Source: CBDIHP01 sp965279195 (lineage in GTDB: Bacteria; Planctomycetota; Planctomycetia; Isosphaerales; Isosphaeraceae). From it: a stretch of DNA of 64,000 nucleotides. The translations under genes were made by a program, and so were the position numbers. Location of the stretch: positions 23,904 to 87,903 of the forward strand of contig CBDIHP010000017.1 of assembly GCA_965279195.1 (NCBI GenBank). The letters are read 5' to 3'. The notes beneath the pieces are model-generated. The model worked only from the letters and a program-made list of their open reading frames with translations, made no database searches and was not told where the DNA came from. Below, piece by piece: positions 26,562 to 34,516 of the stretch (positions within the stretch are counted from its first letter, which is position 1; each line of letters opens with the position of its first letter).

Positions 26562-27095
26562 ATGCGACGCGAGAGAGCAGGAGTGTTTCGCCCCCGACTG
26601 GCCGCGCTGGCGGTCCTCGGCGCGGTGATCGGCTTCGCCGAGCCCGCCCGGGCCCAGGTGCCGCAGCCGAGGATCCCCGATATCAACCAGCGGAGCGGCC
26701 TCCTCAGCCGGTTCGCCCCCTTCCCGCGCACGAATCTGCCGCACGACCCCGACCGCGACTACAACTGGGGCACCCGCGTCGGCGACAATCCGTATCCCAA
26801 GCACCCGAACTCGCCCATCGGCGGCGGGATGTACGGATACCCCCTCTCGCACAAGTGCACCGTCTCGGTGCCCGGCTTCTTCAACGGCGCGCCCGGCAAG
26901 GCCGATTACTGCCCCGACTGCAAGCCGAAGCATCCCTCGGGGCGGATCTTCCGGGCCATGCTCCACCAGAACAAGCCCAAGGGATCGTACTACGCGGGCG
27001 GCTCGTATGTGCCTATCTATGATTACGACTTCTGGGTCCCAGGCGCCGGCCCCGACCTCTGGCCGCACTACATCGTCGGCAATCGCGGCGGCTGA
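26562..27095 (+). CDS. Secreted Pro/Tyr/His-rich protein of unknown function
   Basis: A 177-residue protein whose start has GGAGG 6 bases upstream. The signal peptide is LAALAVLGAVIGFAEPARAQ. The mature chain contains a single Cys in LSHKCTVSVPGFFNG and a CPDC pair in YCPDCKPKHPSG, and ends YDYDFWVPGAG then HYIVGNRGG. No family is recognised beyond resemblance in style to its two upstream neighbours (secreted, Cys pairs, Tyr/Pro-rich end). A good terminator follows, so this gene closes the cluster. Confidence 0.7.
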   Translation: MRRERAGVFRPRLAALAVLGAVIGFAEPARAQVPQPRIPDINQRSGLLSRFAPFPRTNLPHDPDRDYNWGTRVGDNPYPKHPNSPIGGGMYGYPLSHKCTVSVPGFFNGAPGKADYCPDCKPKHPSGRIFRAMLHQNKPKGSYYAGGSYVPIYDYDFWVPGAGPDLWPHYIVGNRGG

Positions 27096-27125
27096 TCGCG
27101 GCTGACGGTGAGATGGATGCAACTC

Positions 27126-27156
27126 AAGGCCCTCGGCGGATTGCCGGGGGCCTTTT
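27126..27156 (+). terminator. Intrinsic terminator
   Basis: A 12-base stem (AAGGCCCTCGGC with GCCGGGGGCCTT, one G-T-type mismatch), 5-base loop GGATT, then TTTT. It lies 30 bases after the stop of the secreted-protein gene. Confidence 0.7.
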
Positions 27157-27267
27157 GCGTTGCCGGCGCGCGGATTGCGTTCTCAGGCCGCCGTGGACGG
27201 GGTGATCGGGCCTCGCGCGGGCGGGGCCGGTCCGGGATCCGTGAGCACGAAGGCAGGACGACGCACC

Positions 27268-28044
27268 ATGATCGCGCAACCGTATACCCGGATCTCCGTC
27301 GAGGGGATCCGAGACGTCGAGGAGGCCCGCCGCCCCAGTTCCGGCATCAATGTCGGCCAGGCCGAACGCTGGGCCTCGGCCATCGCCGGCGGATTGCTCG
27401 TCGCCAATGGCCTCCGCAAGGGGACCTTCGGCGGGCTGTCACTCGCCCTGCTCGGCGGGGCCCTGGCCTATCGCGGCACGTCCGGCCACTGCGCCGCCTA
27501 CCAGGCCCTGCACATCGACACATCGGACAAGTCTCGCAGCGACGAGTCGGAGACGATCCACAAGGGCGTCCTCGTCAAGGAGACCCGCACGATCAACCGG
27601 CCGGCGGCCGAACTCTACGCCTACTGGCGTGATTTCGGCAACTTGCCTCGATTCATGGATCACGTCGAGTCGGTCCACAGCCTCGAAGGCGAACGCTCGC
27701 ACTGGGTGGTGAAGGGGCCGTTCGGCACGACGCTGGAGTGGGATTCCGCGATCATCAACGAGGAGCCCGGACGGCTGATCGCCTGGAAGTCCGAGCCCGG
27801 CGGCGACATCGACAACGCCGGGACGATCCGGTTCGATGAGCCGATCAACGGCCGCGGCACCGTCGTGACGCTCGAACTGAACTACGAACCCCCCGCGGGT
27901 ATCATCGGCATCACCATCGCTCGCCTTCTCGGCGACGACCCGAAGCAACTCGCCCGCGAGTCGCTCCGCAGGTTTCAAAACCTGATGGAAGCGGGCGAGA
28001 TCCCCACGGTGAACGGCCAGCCCTCCGGCCGCGCCAAGGTCTGA
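27268..28044 (+). CDS. SRPBCC (polyketide cyclase/dehydrase-like) protein with N-terminal hydrophobic region
   Basis: A 258-residue protein. Residues ~25-75 contain two short hydrophobic stretches (ERWASAIAGGLLVANGLRKG, then GLSLALLGGALAYRG), as in the DUF2892-type membrane module. Residues ~110-245 are an SRPBCC hydrophobic-pocket domain: RPAAELYAYWRDFGNLPRFM, HWVVKGPFGTTLEWD, and the final helix LARESLRRFQNLMEAGEIPT. The family binds lipid-like or aromatic ligands; the ligand is unknown. The ATG at 27268 has GGCAGGA upstream. A nested hairpin repeat begins 35 bases after the stop. Confidence 0.8.
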   Translation: MIAQPYTRISVEGIRDVEEARRPSSGINVGQAERWASAIAGGLLVANGLRKGTFGGLSLALLGGALAYRGTSGHCAAYQALHIDTSDKSRSDESETIHKGVLVKETRTINRPAAELYAYWRDFGNLPRFMDHVESVHSLEGERSHWVVKGPFGTTLEWDSAIINEEPGRLIAWKSEPGGDIDNAGTIRFDEPINGRGTVVTLELNYEPPAGIIGITIARLLGDDPKQLARESLRRFQNLMEAGEIPTVNGQPSGRAKV

Positions 28045-28078
28045 GCCGCCGAGGTGACAAGGGCGACACACCTCCTGC

Positions 28079-28242
28079 GCTGGGCGCGGGTCTCCAGACC
28101 CCGCCCCAGGCGCGATCGAAGGGGACCACCTGATCGGGTCTCCAGACCCGTTTGCGATTCAGGGATGGAACGGGACTGGAGACCCGATCAGGTGGTACAA
28201 CGCGGCGGGTGTTGGGGCGGGGTCGGGAGACCCGCGCCCAGC
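28079..28242. repeat. Nested double inverted repeat (TCTCCAGA core)
   Basis: Outer arms of 30 bases (28079-28108 and 28213-28242) match 29/30 as inverted copies. Inner arms of 26 bases (28125-28150 and 28171-28196) match 25/26. Each arm contains a 5-bp mini-hairpin with loop TCCA (GGGTC-TCCA-GACCC). It lies between the SRPBCC gene and the alcohol dehydrogenase gene. The same four-hairpin plan is seen at 29550. Confidence 0.9.
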
Positions 28243-28304
28243 GTCTACTGCAATTCTCATCCATACATAATTTTCGTCATCCTCCTGCACCTCGGAGTTC
28301 CCCC

Positions 28305-29471
28305 ATGCGCGCGGTCTGCTGGGAAGGCACGGGCAAGGTCCGTGTCAACAACGTGCCCGACCCGAAGATCCTGAATCCCCGTGACGCGATCATCAAGATC
28401 ACGACCACGGCCATCTGCGGGTCGGACCTCCACCTCTACGACGGGTACATCCCGACGATGGAGAAGGGGGACATCCTCGGCCACGAGTTCATGGGCGAAG
28501 TGATCGAGGTGGGCCCGGGGGTGAAGAACCTCAGGCCCGGCGACCGCGTGGTGGTGCCGTTCACCATCGCCTGCGGCAAGTGCCTGTCCTGCCAGGACAA
28601 GCTCTGGTCGCTCTGCGACAACTCGAACCCGAACGCCTGGATCGCCGAGAAGGCCTACGGCTTCTCCGCCTCCGGCCTTTTCGGTTATTCGCACATGTAC
28701 GGCGGCTACGCCGGTGGCCAGGCCGAATACGTCCGCGTGCCCTACGCCGACACCGGCCCGATCAAGATCGAGAGCGACCTGCCCGACGAGAAGGTTCTGT
28801 TCCTCTCCGACATCTTCCCCACCGGCTACATGGCCGCCGAGAACTGCGACATCCAAAAGGGCGACACCGTCGCCGTCTGGGGCTGCGGGCCCGTCGGTCA
28901 GTTCGCGATCCGAAGCGCCTACATGCTGGGCGCGGGCAAGGTCATCGGCATCGACGCGATCCCCAACCGCCTAAAGATGGCGAGGGACGCCGGCGCGGAG
29001 ACGATCGACTATGACGAACTCGACGTCATCGAGGCCCTCACCGAGATGACCGGCGGCCGCGGTCCCGACCGCTGCATCGACGCCGTCGGCCTGGAAGCCC
29101 ACGGCACCGCGCCGGGCGCCGTCTACGACCGCGTCAAGGCGGCCCTCTGGATGACCACCGATCGGATCAACGCCCTGCGCCAGGCGATCTACCTGTGCCG
29201 CAAGGGCGGAACTGTCTCGATCCCCGGCGTCTACGGCGGCATGCCCGATAAGTTCCCGATGGGCTCGGCCTTCGCCAAGGGGCTGACCTTCAAGATGGGC
29301 CAGACGCACGTCCACCGCTACCTGAAGCCCTTGCTCGAACGGGTCGAGAAGGGCGAGATCGACCCCTCGTTCGTCATCACCCACCGCCTCCCGCTCGAGG
29401 CCGCCCCGGAGGCGTACAGCACGTTCAAGAACGACCAGAACGAGTGCATCAAGGTCGTGCTGAAGCCATAA
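28305..29471 (+). CDS. Zinc-dependent alcohol dehydrogenase (formaldehyde-dehydrogenase-like MDR)
   Basis: A 388-residue cytosolic medium-chain dehydrogenase. Catalytic zinc ligands are in ICGSDLH (Cys near 37) and GHEFMGEV (His near 60). The structural zinc lobe is complete, CGKCLSCQDKLWSLC. The NAD-binding Rossmann region is VWGCGPVGQFAIRSAYMLGA. The long insertion (SGLFGYSHMYGGYAGGQAEY) and length place it in the glutathione-independent formaldehyde-dehydrogenase-like group rather than classical alcohol dehydrogenases. Substrate is not proven by sequence. It is bracketed by repeats and appears monocistronic. Confidence 0.88.
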   Translation: MRAVCWEGTGKVRVNNVPDPKILNPRDAIIKITTTAICGSDLHLYDGYIPTMEKGDILGHEFMGEVIEVGPGVKNLRPGDRVVVPFTIACGKCLSCQDKLWSLCDNSNPNAWIAEKAYGFSASGLFGYSHMYGGYAGGQAEYVRVPYADTGPIKIESDLPDEKVLFLSDIFPTGYMAAENCDIQKGDTVAVWGCGPVGQFAIRSAYMLGAGKVIGIDAIPNRLKMARDAGAETIDYDELDVIEALTEMTGGRGPDRCIDAVGLEAHGTAPGAVYDRVKAALWMTTDRINALRQAIYLCRKGGTVSIPGVYGGMPDKFPMGSAFAKGLTFKMGQTHVHRYLKPLLERVEKGEIDPSFVITHRLPLEAAPEAYSTFKNDQNECIKVVLKP

Positions 29472-29473
29472 TT

Positions 29474-29508
29474 GATGGGTGATGGGTGATGGGTGATGGG
29501 TGATGGGT
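29474..29508 (+). repeat. Tandem heptamer repeat (GATGGGT)5
   Basis: Five perfect GATGGGT units start three bases after the alcohol dehydrogenase stop. They are followed by GAGAATTTTTACCCCATTTC and a partial inverted partner, ATCCATCACC. On RNA the last units could pair with that partner around the T-rich centre. Confidence 0.8.
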
Positions 29509-29549
29509 GAGAGAATTTTTACCCCATTTCTCTTTATCCATCACCTATT

Positions 29550-29716
29550 GCGCTGGGCGAGCATCTCCCGATGCCACCCCCAGCGTGAGAAGCCGTATCA
29601 CCGAATCGGATCACCCGATCCGTCGACATCGGCCCTCGTCGACGGATCGGGAGATCCGATTCGATGCGACCACTCGTCAGGGGTAGGGGCGGCATCGGGA
29701 GATGCTCGCCCAACGC
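29550..29716. repeat. Nested double inverted repeat (TCTCCCGA core)
   Basis: Outer arms of 31 bases (29550-29580 and 29686-29716) match 29/31. Inner arms of 25 bases (29603-29627 and 29638-29662) match 24/25. Each arm is a mini-hairpin (GCATC-TCCC-GATGC outside, GGATC-ACCC-GATCC inside). It lies between the convergent alcohol dehydrogenase and YdjC-type genes. Confidence 0.9.
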
Positions 29717-29758
29717 TTTAGCCTGGCCGATCCTCGAAAGTCAAAGCGATTCGCGCGA

Positions 29759-30697
29759 TCACTTCTTGACCATCTTCCGGAACTGCGCCCAGGTGATCAG
29801 TTCGACCCCCTGCGACTTGAGTTCGGCGGCGATGGCGGGGTCGGTGAAGATGCGACGGTCGCCGTCGCGGCGCTCGGCGCTGGTGGTCACGGCCTTGAGT
29901 TCGTCGTCGAGGACGCCGCAGTGGATGATGAGCTGGGTCACGCCCGGCTTGAGCGAGCGGATCGCCTTGAGGTACGCCGCGCGTCGGGATTCGTGGTCAT
30001 CCCCGCTGTAGAGCTGGACGAGGTCGTCGAGCACCGGGAGTTTTTTCTCGTCGAGCTGCGCTAGCAGCTTGCGGCCGACCTCCTTGAACGCCGGGTACTC
30101 CGACGCCACCGGGCCGTCGAGATTGCGCAGGAACAGGACGGGCAGGTCGTACCTGAGCCCGACCTTCACGTAGACCTCCAGGATGTCCGGCCGGGTCACG
30201 ACGGCGCCCATGTGGGTGTCGAGGTGGCTGACGGGGATGCCCAGTTGCTTCGCCCGTTCGACCTGGGCGGTCAGCTCGATCTCGACCTCGGAGGCCTTGG
30301 CGTTCTTGCGGACGGCGTCGGTGCCGCGCGGGAGGTAGCCTTCCTCGTCGAGCAGGCTGGGCACCTTGTCCTTCGAGGCGACGGGGCCCCAGCGGTAGTC
30401 CTGCCACTCGCTGTTGAGGGTCAGGTGCAGGCCATAGTCGAACTCGGGGTGCTTCCTGGCGTACTCGGCCGCCTCGCGGACCCAGGGGCAGGGGATCATG
30501 ATCGAGCAGGAGGTGACGATGCCCTTCTCCAGGCATTCGGCCGTGCCCTTGTTCACGGAGTGACACATGCCGGCGTCGTCGCCGTGGATGATGAGATACT
30601 TCTTCTTCGCCTGCGCGGGGCCATCGGCCGCGAGGGCGACCGCGAGGCAGGCGGAGACGATCAGGCCGAGGCCGAGCGCGACGGACCGGGGACGCAT
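29759..30697 (-). CDS. Secreted YdjC/ChbG-family carbohydrate deacetylase
   Basis: A 312-residue protein with a Sec signal peptide (VALGLGLIVSACLAVALAADG). The catalytic domain has the family's metal-binding motifs: HGDDAGM (Asp-Asp) at about residue 40, YGLHLTLNSEW near 90 and SHLDTHMGAV near 150. YdjC-type enzymes remove acetyl groups from N-acetylated sugars such as chitooligosaccharides. The export signal suggests action in the periplasm, unlike cytosolic ChbG. Start: ATG with GGAGT upstream. The kinase gene is divergent, about 190 bp away. Confidence 0.85.
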   Translation of the reverse strand: MRPRSVALGLGLIVSACLAVALAADGPAQAKKKYLIIHGDDAGMCHSVNKGTAECLEKGIVTSCSIMIPCPWVREAAEYARKHPEFDYGLHLTLNSEWQDYRWGPVASKDKVPSLLDEEGYLPRGTDAVRKNAKASEVEIELTAQVERAKQLGIPVSHLDTHMGAVVTRPDILEVYVKVGLRYDLPVLFLRNLDGPVASEYPAFKEVGRKLLAQLDEKKLPVLDDLVQLYSGDDHESRRAAYLKAIRSLKPGVTQLIIHCGVLDDELKAVTTSAERRDGDRRIFTDPAIAAELKSQGVELITWAQFRKMVKK

Positions 30698-30890
30698 CGG
30701 GAGGGACTCCGGGACGGAAGTCGGGGAAGGTGACGGGTGCCCCAGCATCCCAGCCCGCGGGCAGGCTCGCAAGGCGGGAGCCGGGTCGAGGGCTGGTGGG
30801 GGTGGCATTCCCAGAGGCCGACCGCTGTGCGACAATCCTCCCTCGATTTCCATCCAAGCCCCGTCGCCCAGCGGTCCCTGGCGTTCCCCC

Positions 30891-32621
30891 ATGGATTCAC
30901 CGACCGAACCCTCGCAGAGCCAGTCGTCGCCCGCCCCCGTCGGCTCGTGGGGGATGGGGACGTCCCCGCTCGCGCAGGACTCGGTCTCGTCGTCCGAGCT
31001 GGCCTCGGCCCCCGGGCCAGTCTCGCTGATCGCGGGGCTCCGGCCCAGCCTGGAGCTGGAGGTGCACCAGCTCCGGCGCCATCGGCTCAAGGCGGCGGCG
31101 TGCGTCCTCTCGATCGTCTACGCCGTGGTCTTCCTCTGGAACCTGCGGAACTCGCTGTTCACACCGTTCGGGCGCTACTGGGTCATCCCCACGCTCTTCG
31201 GCGTCCGATTCGTGCTCGGCCTGTCGATCGCCGCGTTGCTGATGTCGCCGCTCCGGCTCGGGGTGCGGGGTCTCAAGTTCGTCGAGTTCGCCCTCTTCGG
31301 CGGGCTCACGATCCTGCTCGGCATTGCGCAATATGATGTCAATACGTATTACTTGAATGAGAATCACCTCCCCGCGTTCATCGCGTACGAGAAGAACGGG
31401 GTGGTGCAGATCATCCTCCTGATGATCGTCTACGGGGTGTTCATCCCCAACAAGCCGAAGCAGACGGGGCTCGTGCTGCTCACGCTCGCCGCCGGCCCGC
31501 CCTTCCTGGTGATGGTCCTGATCCGCAAGTTCCAGGGGAACCCGATCCTGACCGAGATCGAGAAGGCCGAGACGCTCGGGTCGAGCCTGATCTACTGCTC
31601 GGTGGGGGCGATCCTGGCCTGGTACTGCACCCGCTTGATCCACGGCTTCCGGACCGAACTCCACCGCGCACGGCGGTTCGGCCAGTACCGGCTCGGGCGC
31701 AAGCTGGGCGAGGGGGGCATGGGCGAGGTCTATCTCGCGGAGCATCGCCTGCTCAAACGCCCCTGCGCCTTGAAGACGATCCGTTCGAACCGGCTCGACG
31801 ACGGCGTCTCGCTCTCCCGCTTCGAGAGGGAGGTCCGCGCCGCCGCGCAACTGAGGCACCCCAACACCATCGAGATTTACGACTACGGCCTGAGCGACGA
31901 CGGGCAGTTCTACTACGTCATGGAGTACCTGCGGGGGCTCGACCTGACCGAGCTCGTCACGAGGTTCGGCCCCCTGCCGCCGTCGCGGGCGATTTACCTG
32001 CTCCGCCAGGCCTGCGCGGGCCTGCATGAGGCGCATGACCTGGGGATGGTCCACCGCGACATCAAGCCGAGCAACATCTTCGTGGCCTGCCGTGGCGGCG
32101 AGTGTGACGTGGCCAAGGTGCTCGACTTCGGCCTCGTGCGTCAGGTGGCCGAGTCGCCCGACGAGAAGCTAACGGCCGAGCGGAAGGTCAGCGGCACCCC
32201 GGCCTTCATGGCCCCCGAGCAGGCGATGGGCTTCGCCAACCTCGACGCCAGGGTGGACATTTACGCCCTCGGCTGCGTGGCCTACTACCTCCTCACCGGC
32301 CGGCCGCCGTTCGTCCGGGAATCCCGGGTCGAGGTCATGTTCGCGCAGGCGAGGGATCCCGTGCTGCCCCCCAGCCACCTCCGCCCCGAACTGCCGGGCG
32401 ACATCGAGGACGTCGTTCTCCGCTGCCTGGAGAAGTCCCCCGCCGACCGGTTCCAGACCACGCGATCCCTCTCCCGGGCCCTGGCCAACTGCACGGCCGC
32501 GACGGAGTGGGACGGCGAGGACGCCGAACGCTGGTGGGCGATCCACGCCCCGGCCGTCTTCAAGCCGCTGCCCGAGGACGAGATCGAGGCCAGCGTCGTC
32601 GAGGTGCCCCGCCGCATCTGA
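30891..32621 (+). CDS. Ser/Thr protein kinase with N-terminal membrane domain
   Basis: A 576-residue protein. After a Ser/Pro-rich N-terminus, residues ~65-250 hold about six hydrophobic segments, so the kinase is membrane-bound. The kinase domain (about 262-525) is complete: G-loop KLGEGGMGEVYLAEH, Lys in CALKTIRS, VMEYLRGLDL hinge, catalytic HRDIKPSN (near 387), DFGLVRQ (near 411) and PAFMAPEQAM. Planctomycete PknB-like kinases more often carry the kinase first with the sensor after it; here the membrane part comes first. The N-terminal domain matches no sensor I recognise. Target unknown. Confidence 0.88.
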   Translation: MDSPTEPSQSQSSPAPVGSWGMGTSPLAQDSVSSSELASAPGPVSLIAGLRPSLELEVHQLRRHRLKAAACVLSIVYAVVFLWNLRNSLFTPFGRYWVIPTLFGVRFVLGLSIAALLMSPLRLGVRGLKFVEFALFGGLTILLGIAQYDVNTYYLNENHLPAFIAYEKNGVVQIILLMIVYGVFIPNKPKQTGLVLLTLAAGPPFLVMVLIRKFQGNPILTEIEKAETLGSSLIYCSVGAILAWYCTRLIHGFRTELHRARRFGQYRLGRKLGEGGMGEVYLAEHRLLKRPCALKTIRSNRLDDGVSLSRFEREVRAAAQLRHPNTIEIYDYGLSDDGQFYYVMEYLRGLDLTELVTRFGPLPPSRAIYLLRQACAGLHEAHDLGMVHRDIKPSNIFVACRGGECDVAKVLDFGLVRQVAESPDEKLTAERKVSGTPAFMAPEQAMGFANLDARVDIYALGCVAYYLLTGRPPFVRESRVEVMFAQARDPVLPPSHLRPELPGDIEDVVLRCLEKSPADRFQTTRSLSRALANCTAATEWDGEDAERWWAIHAPAVFKPLPEDEIEASVVEVPRRI

Positions 32622-32704
32622 GCCGGGCGCTGGACGGGCCGCCCCCGCCGTGCGATCCTGTCGGGCATCGACCCTCCGGCCCAGGATCCGTCGGGAGAAT
32701 CCCC

Positions 32705-34087
32705 ATGCGTTCGATCGCCTACGTCTTGATGGGACTGTCCTTCCTGGCCGCGACCGCGCCGGCCGCCCGGGCGAATTCGGGCTGGTCCGCCGGCGCTGCG
32801 AGCGTCGACATCACGCCCAGCGGCCCCGTCTGGATGGCCGGCTACGCCGCGCGCAAGACCCCGTCCGAGGGCGTCGCACTGCCCATCCACGCCAAGGCCC
32901 TGGCGCTACGAGACGTCGGCGGGGCCACCGTCGTGCTCGTCACCGCCGACCTGATCGGGTTCGATCGGACGATCGTGGACGATGTCCTGAAGGTCGTCGG
33001 CCCGAGGCACAAGCTCCCACGTTCGTCGGTCGCCTTCTACGCCTCGCATACCCACACCGGGCCGCTGGTGAAGTACGTCGAGTCGACACTCTCGGCCTAC
33101 AACATCAGCCGGGAATCGGCCGAGCGGAACGTGACCTACCGCAAGGAACTTCCGGGCCTGCTCGTCGGCCTGATCGACAGGGCGATCGGCAACCTCTCGC
33201 CGGCCGACGTGAGCCACGGCGTCGGCTCGACCGGCTTCGCGATCAACCGCCGCGAGAAGCAGAAGGACGGCACCTTCAAGATCGGCCTCAACCCCTCGGG
33301 GCCGACGGATAAGGATGTGCCGGTCCTGAAGGTCACGGGTGCGGACGGCAAGGTGAAGGCGATCGTCTTCGGTTACGCCTGCCACAACACCACGATGACC
33401 GAGAAAATCCTCGACATCTCCGGCGACTACGCCGGGTTCGCCCAGGCCGAACTCGAAGCCCGACACCCCGGCGCGGTCGCCCTGTTCGTCACCGGCTGCG
33501 CCGCCGACGCCAACCCCAACCCTCGCGGCACCACGGACCTCGCCAAGGCCCACGGCAAGACGCTGGCCGACGCGGTGGGGGCGGTGCTCGACGCGAAGCT
33601 CATGGATCTATCGGGCCCGATCCGCGCGGCGTATTCCGATGTGCCGGTGAAGTTCGGCGGCCCCACCGACCGCGCGAGCTACGAGGCCAGGCTCAAGGAA
33701 CCCGGATCCGGCCGCCAGGCCCACGCGAAGCGGATGCTCGGGGCCTTCGACCGCAACGAAGCCATCCGCGTCGAGTACCCCTACGCGGTGCAGGCCTTCG
33801 CACTGGGCGACACCCTCGACATGGTCTCGCTCGCCGGCGAGGTGGTGGTCGATTATTCGATCCGGCTCAAGGGCGAGCGCAGGGGCAAGGACGGCCCGAG
33901 GCTCTGGCTCGCGGCGTATGCCAACGACGTGTTCGGCTATATCCCGTCGAAACGCGTCCTGAAGGAGGGCGGCTACGAGGGGGGCGAGGCGTTCTACTAC
34001 TCGACCTTCCCCACCCCATTCGCCGACGACGTCGAGGAGCGGATCGTCGAGGGCGTGCACAAGACCCTCGAGAAGATCCGCCCGTAG
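32705..34087 (+). CDS. Secreted neutral/alkaline ceramidase-like protein
   Basis: A 460-residue protein with a Sec signal peptide (AYVLMGLSFLAATAPAARA) and a start preceded by GGGAGA. It follows the neutral ceramidase pattern: AGAASVDITPSGPVWMAGY at the mature N-terminus, VLVTADLIGFD, FYASHTHTGPL (zinc-binding His) and FGYACHNTTM, GDYAGFAQAELE. Such enzymes hydrolyse an amide bond in ceramide-like lipids, but many planctomycete members are uncharacterised, so the substrate is open. It lacks the C-terminal domain of classic ceramidases (~700 residues). Its TAG stop is the first triplet of the repeat at 34085. Confidence 0.82.
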   Translation: MRSIAYVLMGLSFLAATAPAARANSGWSAGAASVDITPSGPVWMAGYAARKTPSEGVALPIHAKALALRDVGGATVVLVTADLIGFDRTIVDDVLKVVGPRHKLPRSSVAFYASHTHTGPLVKYVESTLSAYNISRESAERNVTYRKELPGLLVGLIDRAIGNLSPADVSHGVGSTGFAINRREKQKDGTFKIGLNPSGPTDKDVPVLKVTGADGKVKAIVFGYACHNTTMTEKILDISGDYAGFAQAELEARHPGAVALFVTGCAADANPNPRGTTDLAKAHGKTLADAVGAVLDAKLMDLSGPIRAAYSDVPVKFGGPTDRASYEARLKEPGSGRQAHAKRMLGAFDRNEAIRVEYPYAVQAFALGDTLDMVSLAGEVVVDYSIRLKGERRGKDGPRLWLAAYANDVFGYIPSKRVLKEGGYEGGEAFYYSTFPTPFADDVEERIVEGVHKTLEKIRP

Positions 34088-34155
34088 GGCCCGCTATTGC
34101 GGACCAGTTGTTCATGACAATGACATGCAGAAGTGGCCCGCAAAAACGGACCCTA
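34085..34155. repeat. Inverted repeat whose ends supply both convergent stop codons
   Basis: Second copy of the element at 23435: TAGGGCCCGC-TATT-GCGGACC on the left, and GGCCCGC then ACGGACCCTA on the right. The TAG at 34085 ends the ceramidase-like gene, and the CTA at 34153-34155 is the TAG stop of the 73-residue gene on the other strand. The intervening ~30 bases are AT-richer than the surroundings. Confidence 0.8.
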
Positions 34156-34374
34156 CTTCGGCTTCCCCGACTCGTCGTCGACCTGTCCGAGCAGCTCGTC
34201 GCCGTCCTCGACGGCGATCCGGCCGCCATCCTTGCGGGCGATCTCGGCCGAGCCGGCTCCCACGGGCATGGGCGTGCCCGTGTCGCGCCCGCCGCGGTTG
34301 AGTTCGGCGCCGCCTCGGGTCGGGGCGACGGGGCCGCTCTTCTTGTGTTCGTCGTGCTTGGGTTCGTCTGGCAT
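34153..34374 (-). CDS. Small hydrophilic acidic protein, 73 residues
   Basis: Start ATG has CAGGAGA about 9 bases upstream, a strong ribosome site. The product (MPDEPKHDEHKKSGPV at the start, DDESGKPK at the end) is charged, Gly-rich, lacks Cys, signal peptide and hydrophobic core, and is probably disordered. I recognise no family. It is divergent from the copper-storage-type gene across a 142-bp gap, so the two may share control. The stop codon lies in the repeat at 34085-34155. Confidence 0.6.
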   Translation of the reverse strand: MPDEPKHDEHKKSGPVAPTRGGAELNRGGRDTGTPMPVGAGSAEIARKDGGRIAVEDGDELLGQVDDESGKPK

Positions 34375-34516
34375 CGTCCGTCTCCTGGATGTTGATGGAC
34401 GATTCGACGTTGCAAGCGGCGGGCCAGGGAAGGGGGCCCGAGAATTGCGGCGAGGTGGCGCGGAGCCGGCGCTGGGTGACCGGCCGGGACACGACCTGAC
34501 AACAGGAGACGCCACT

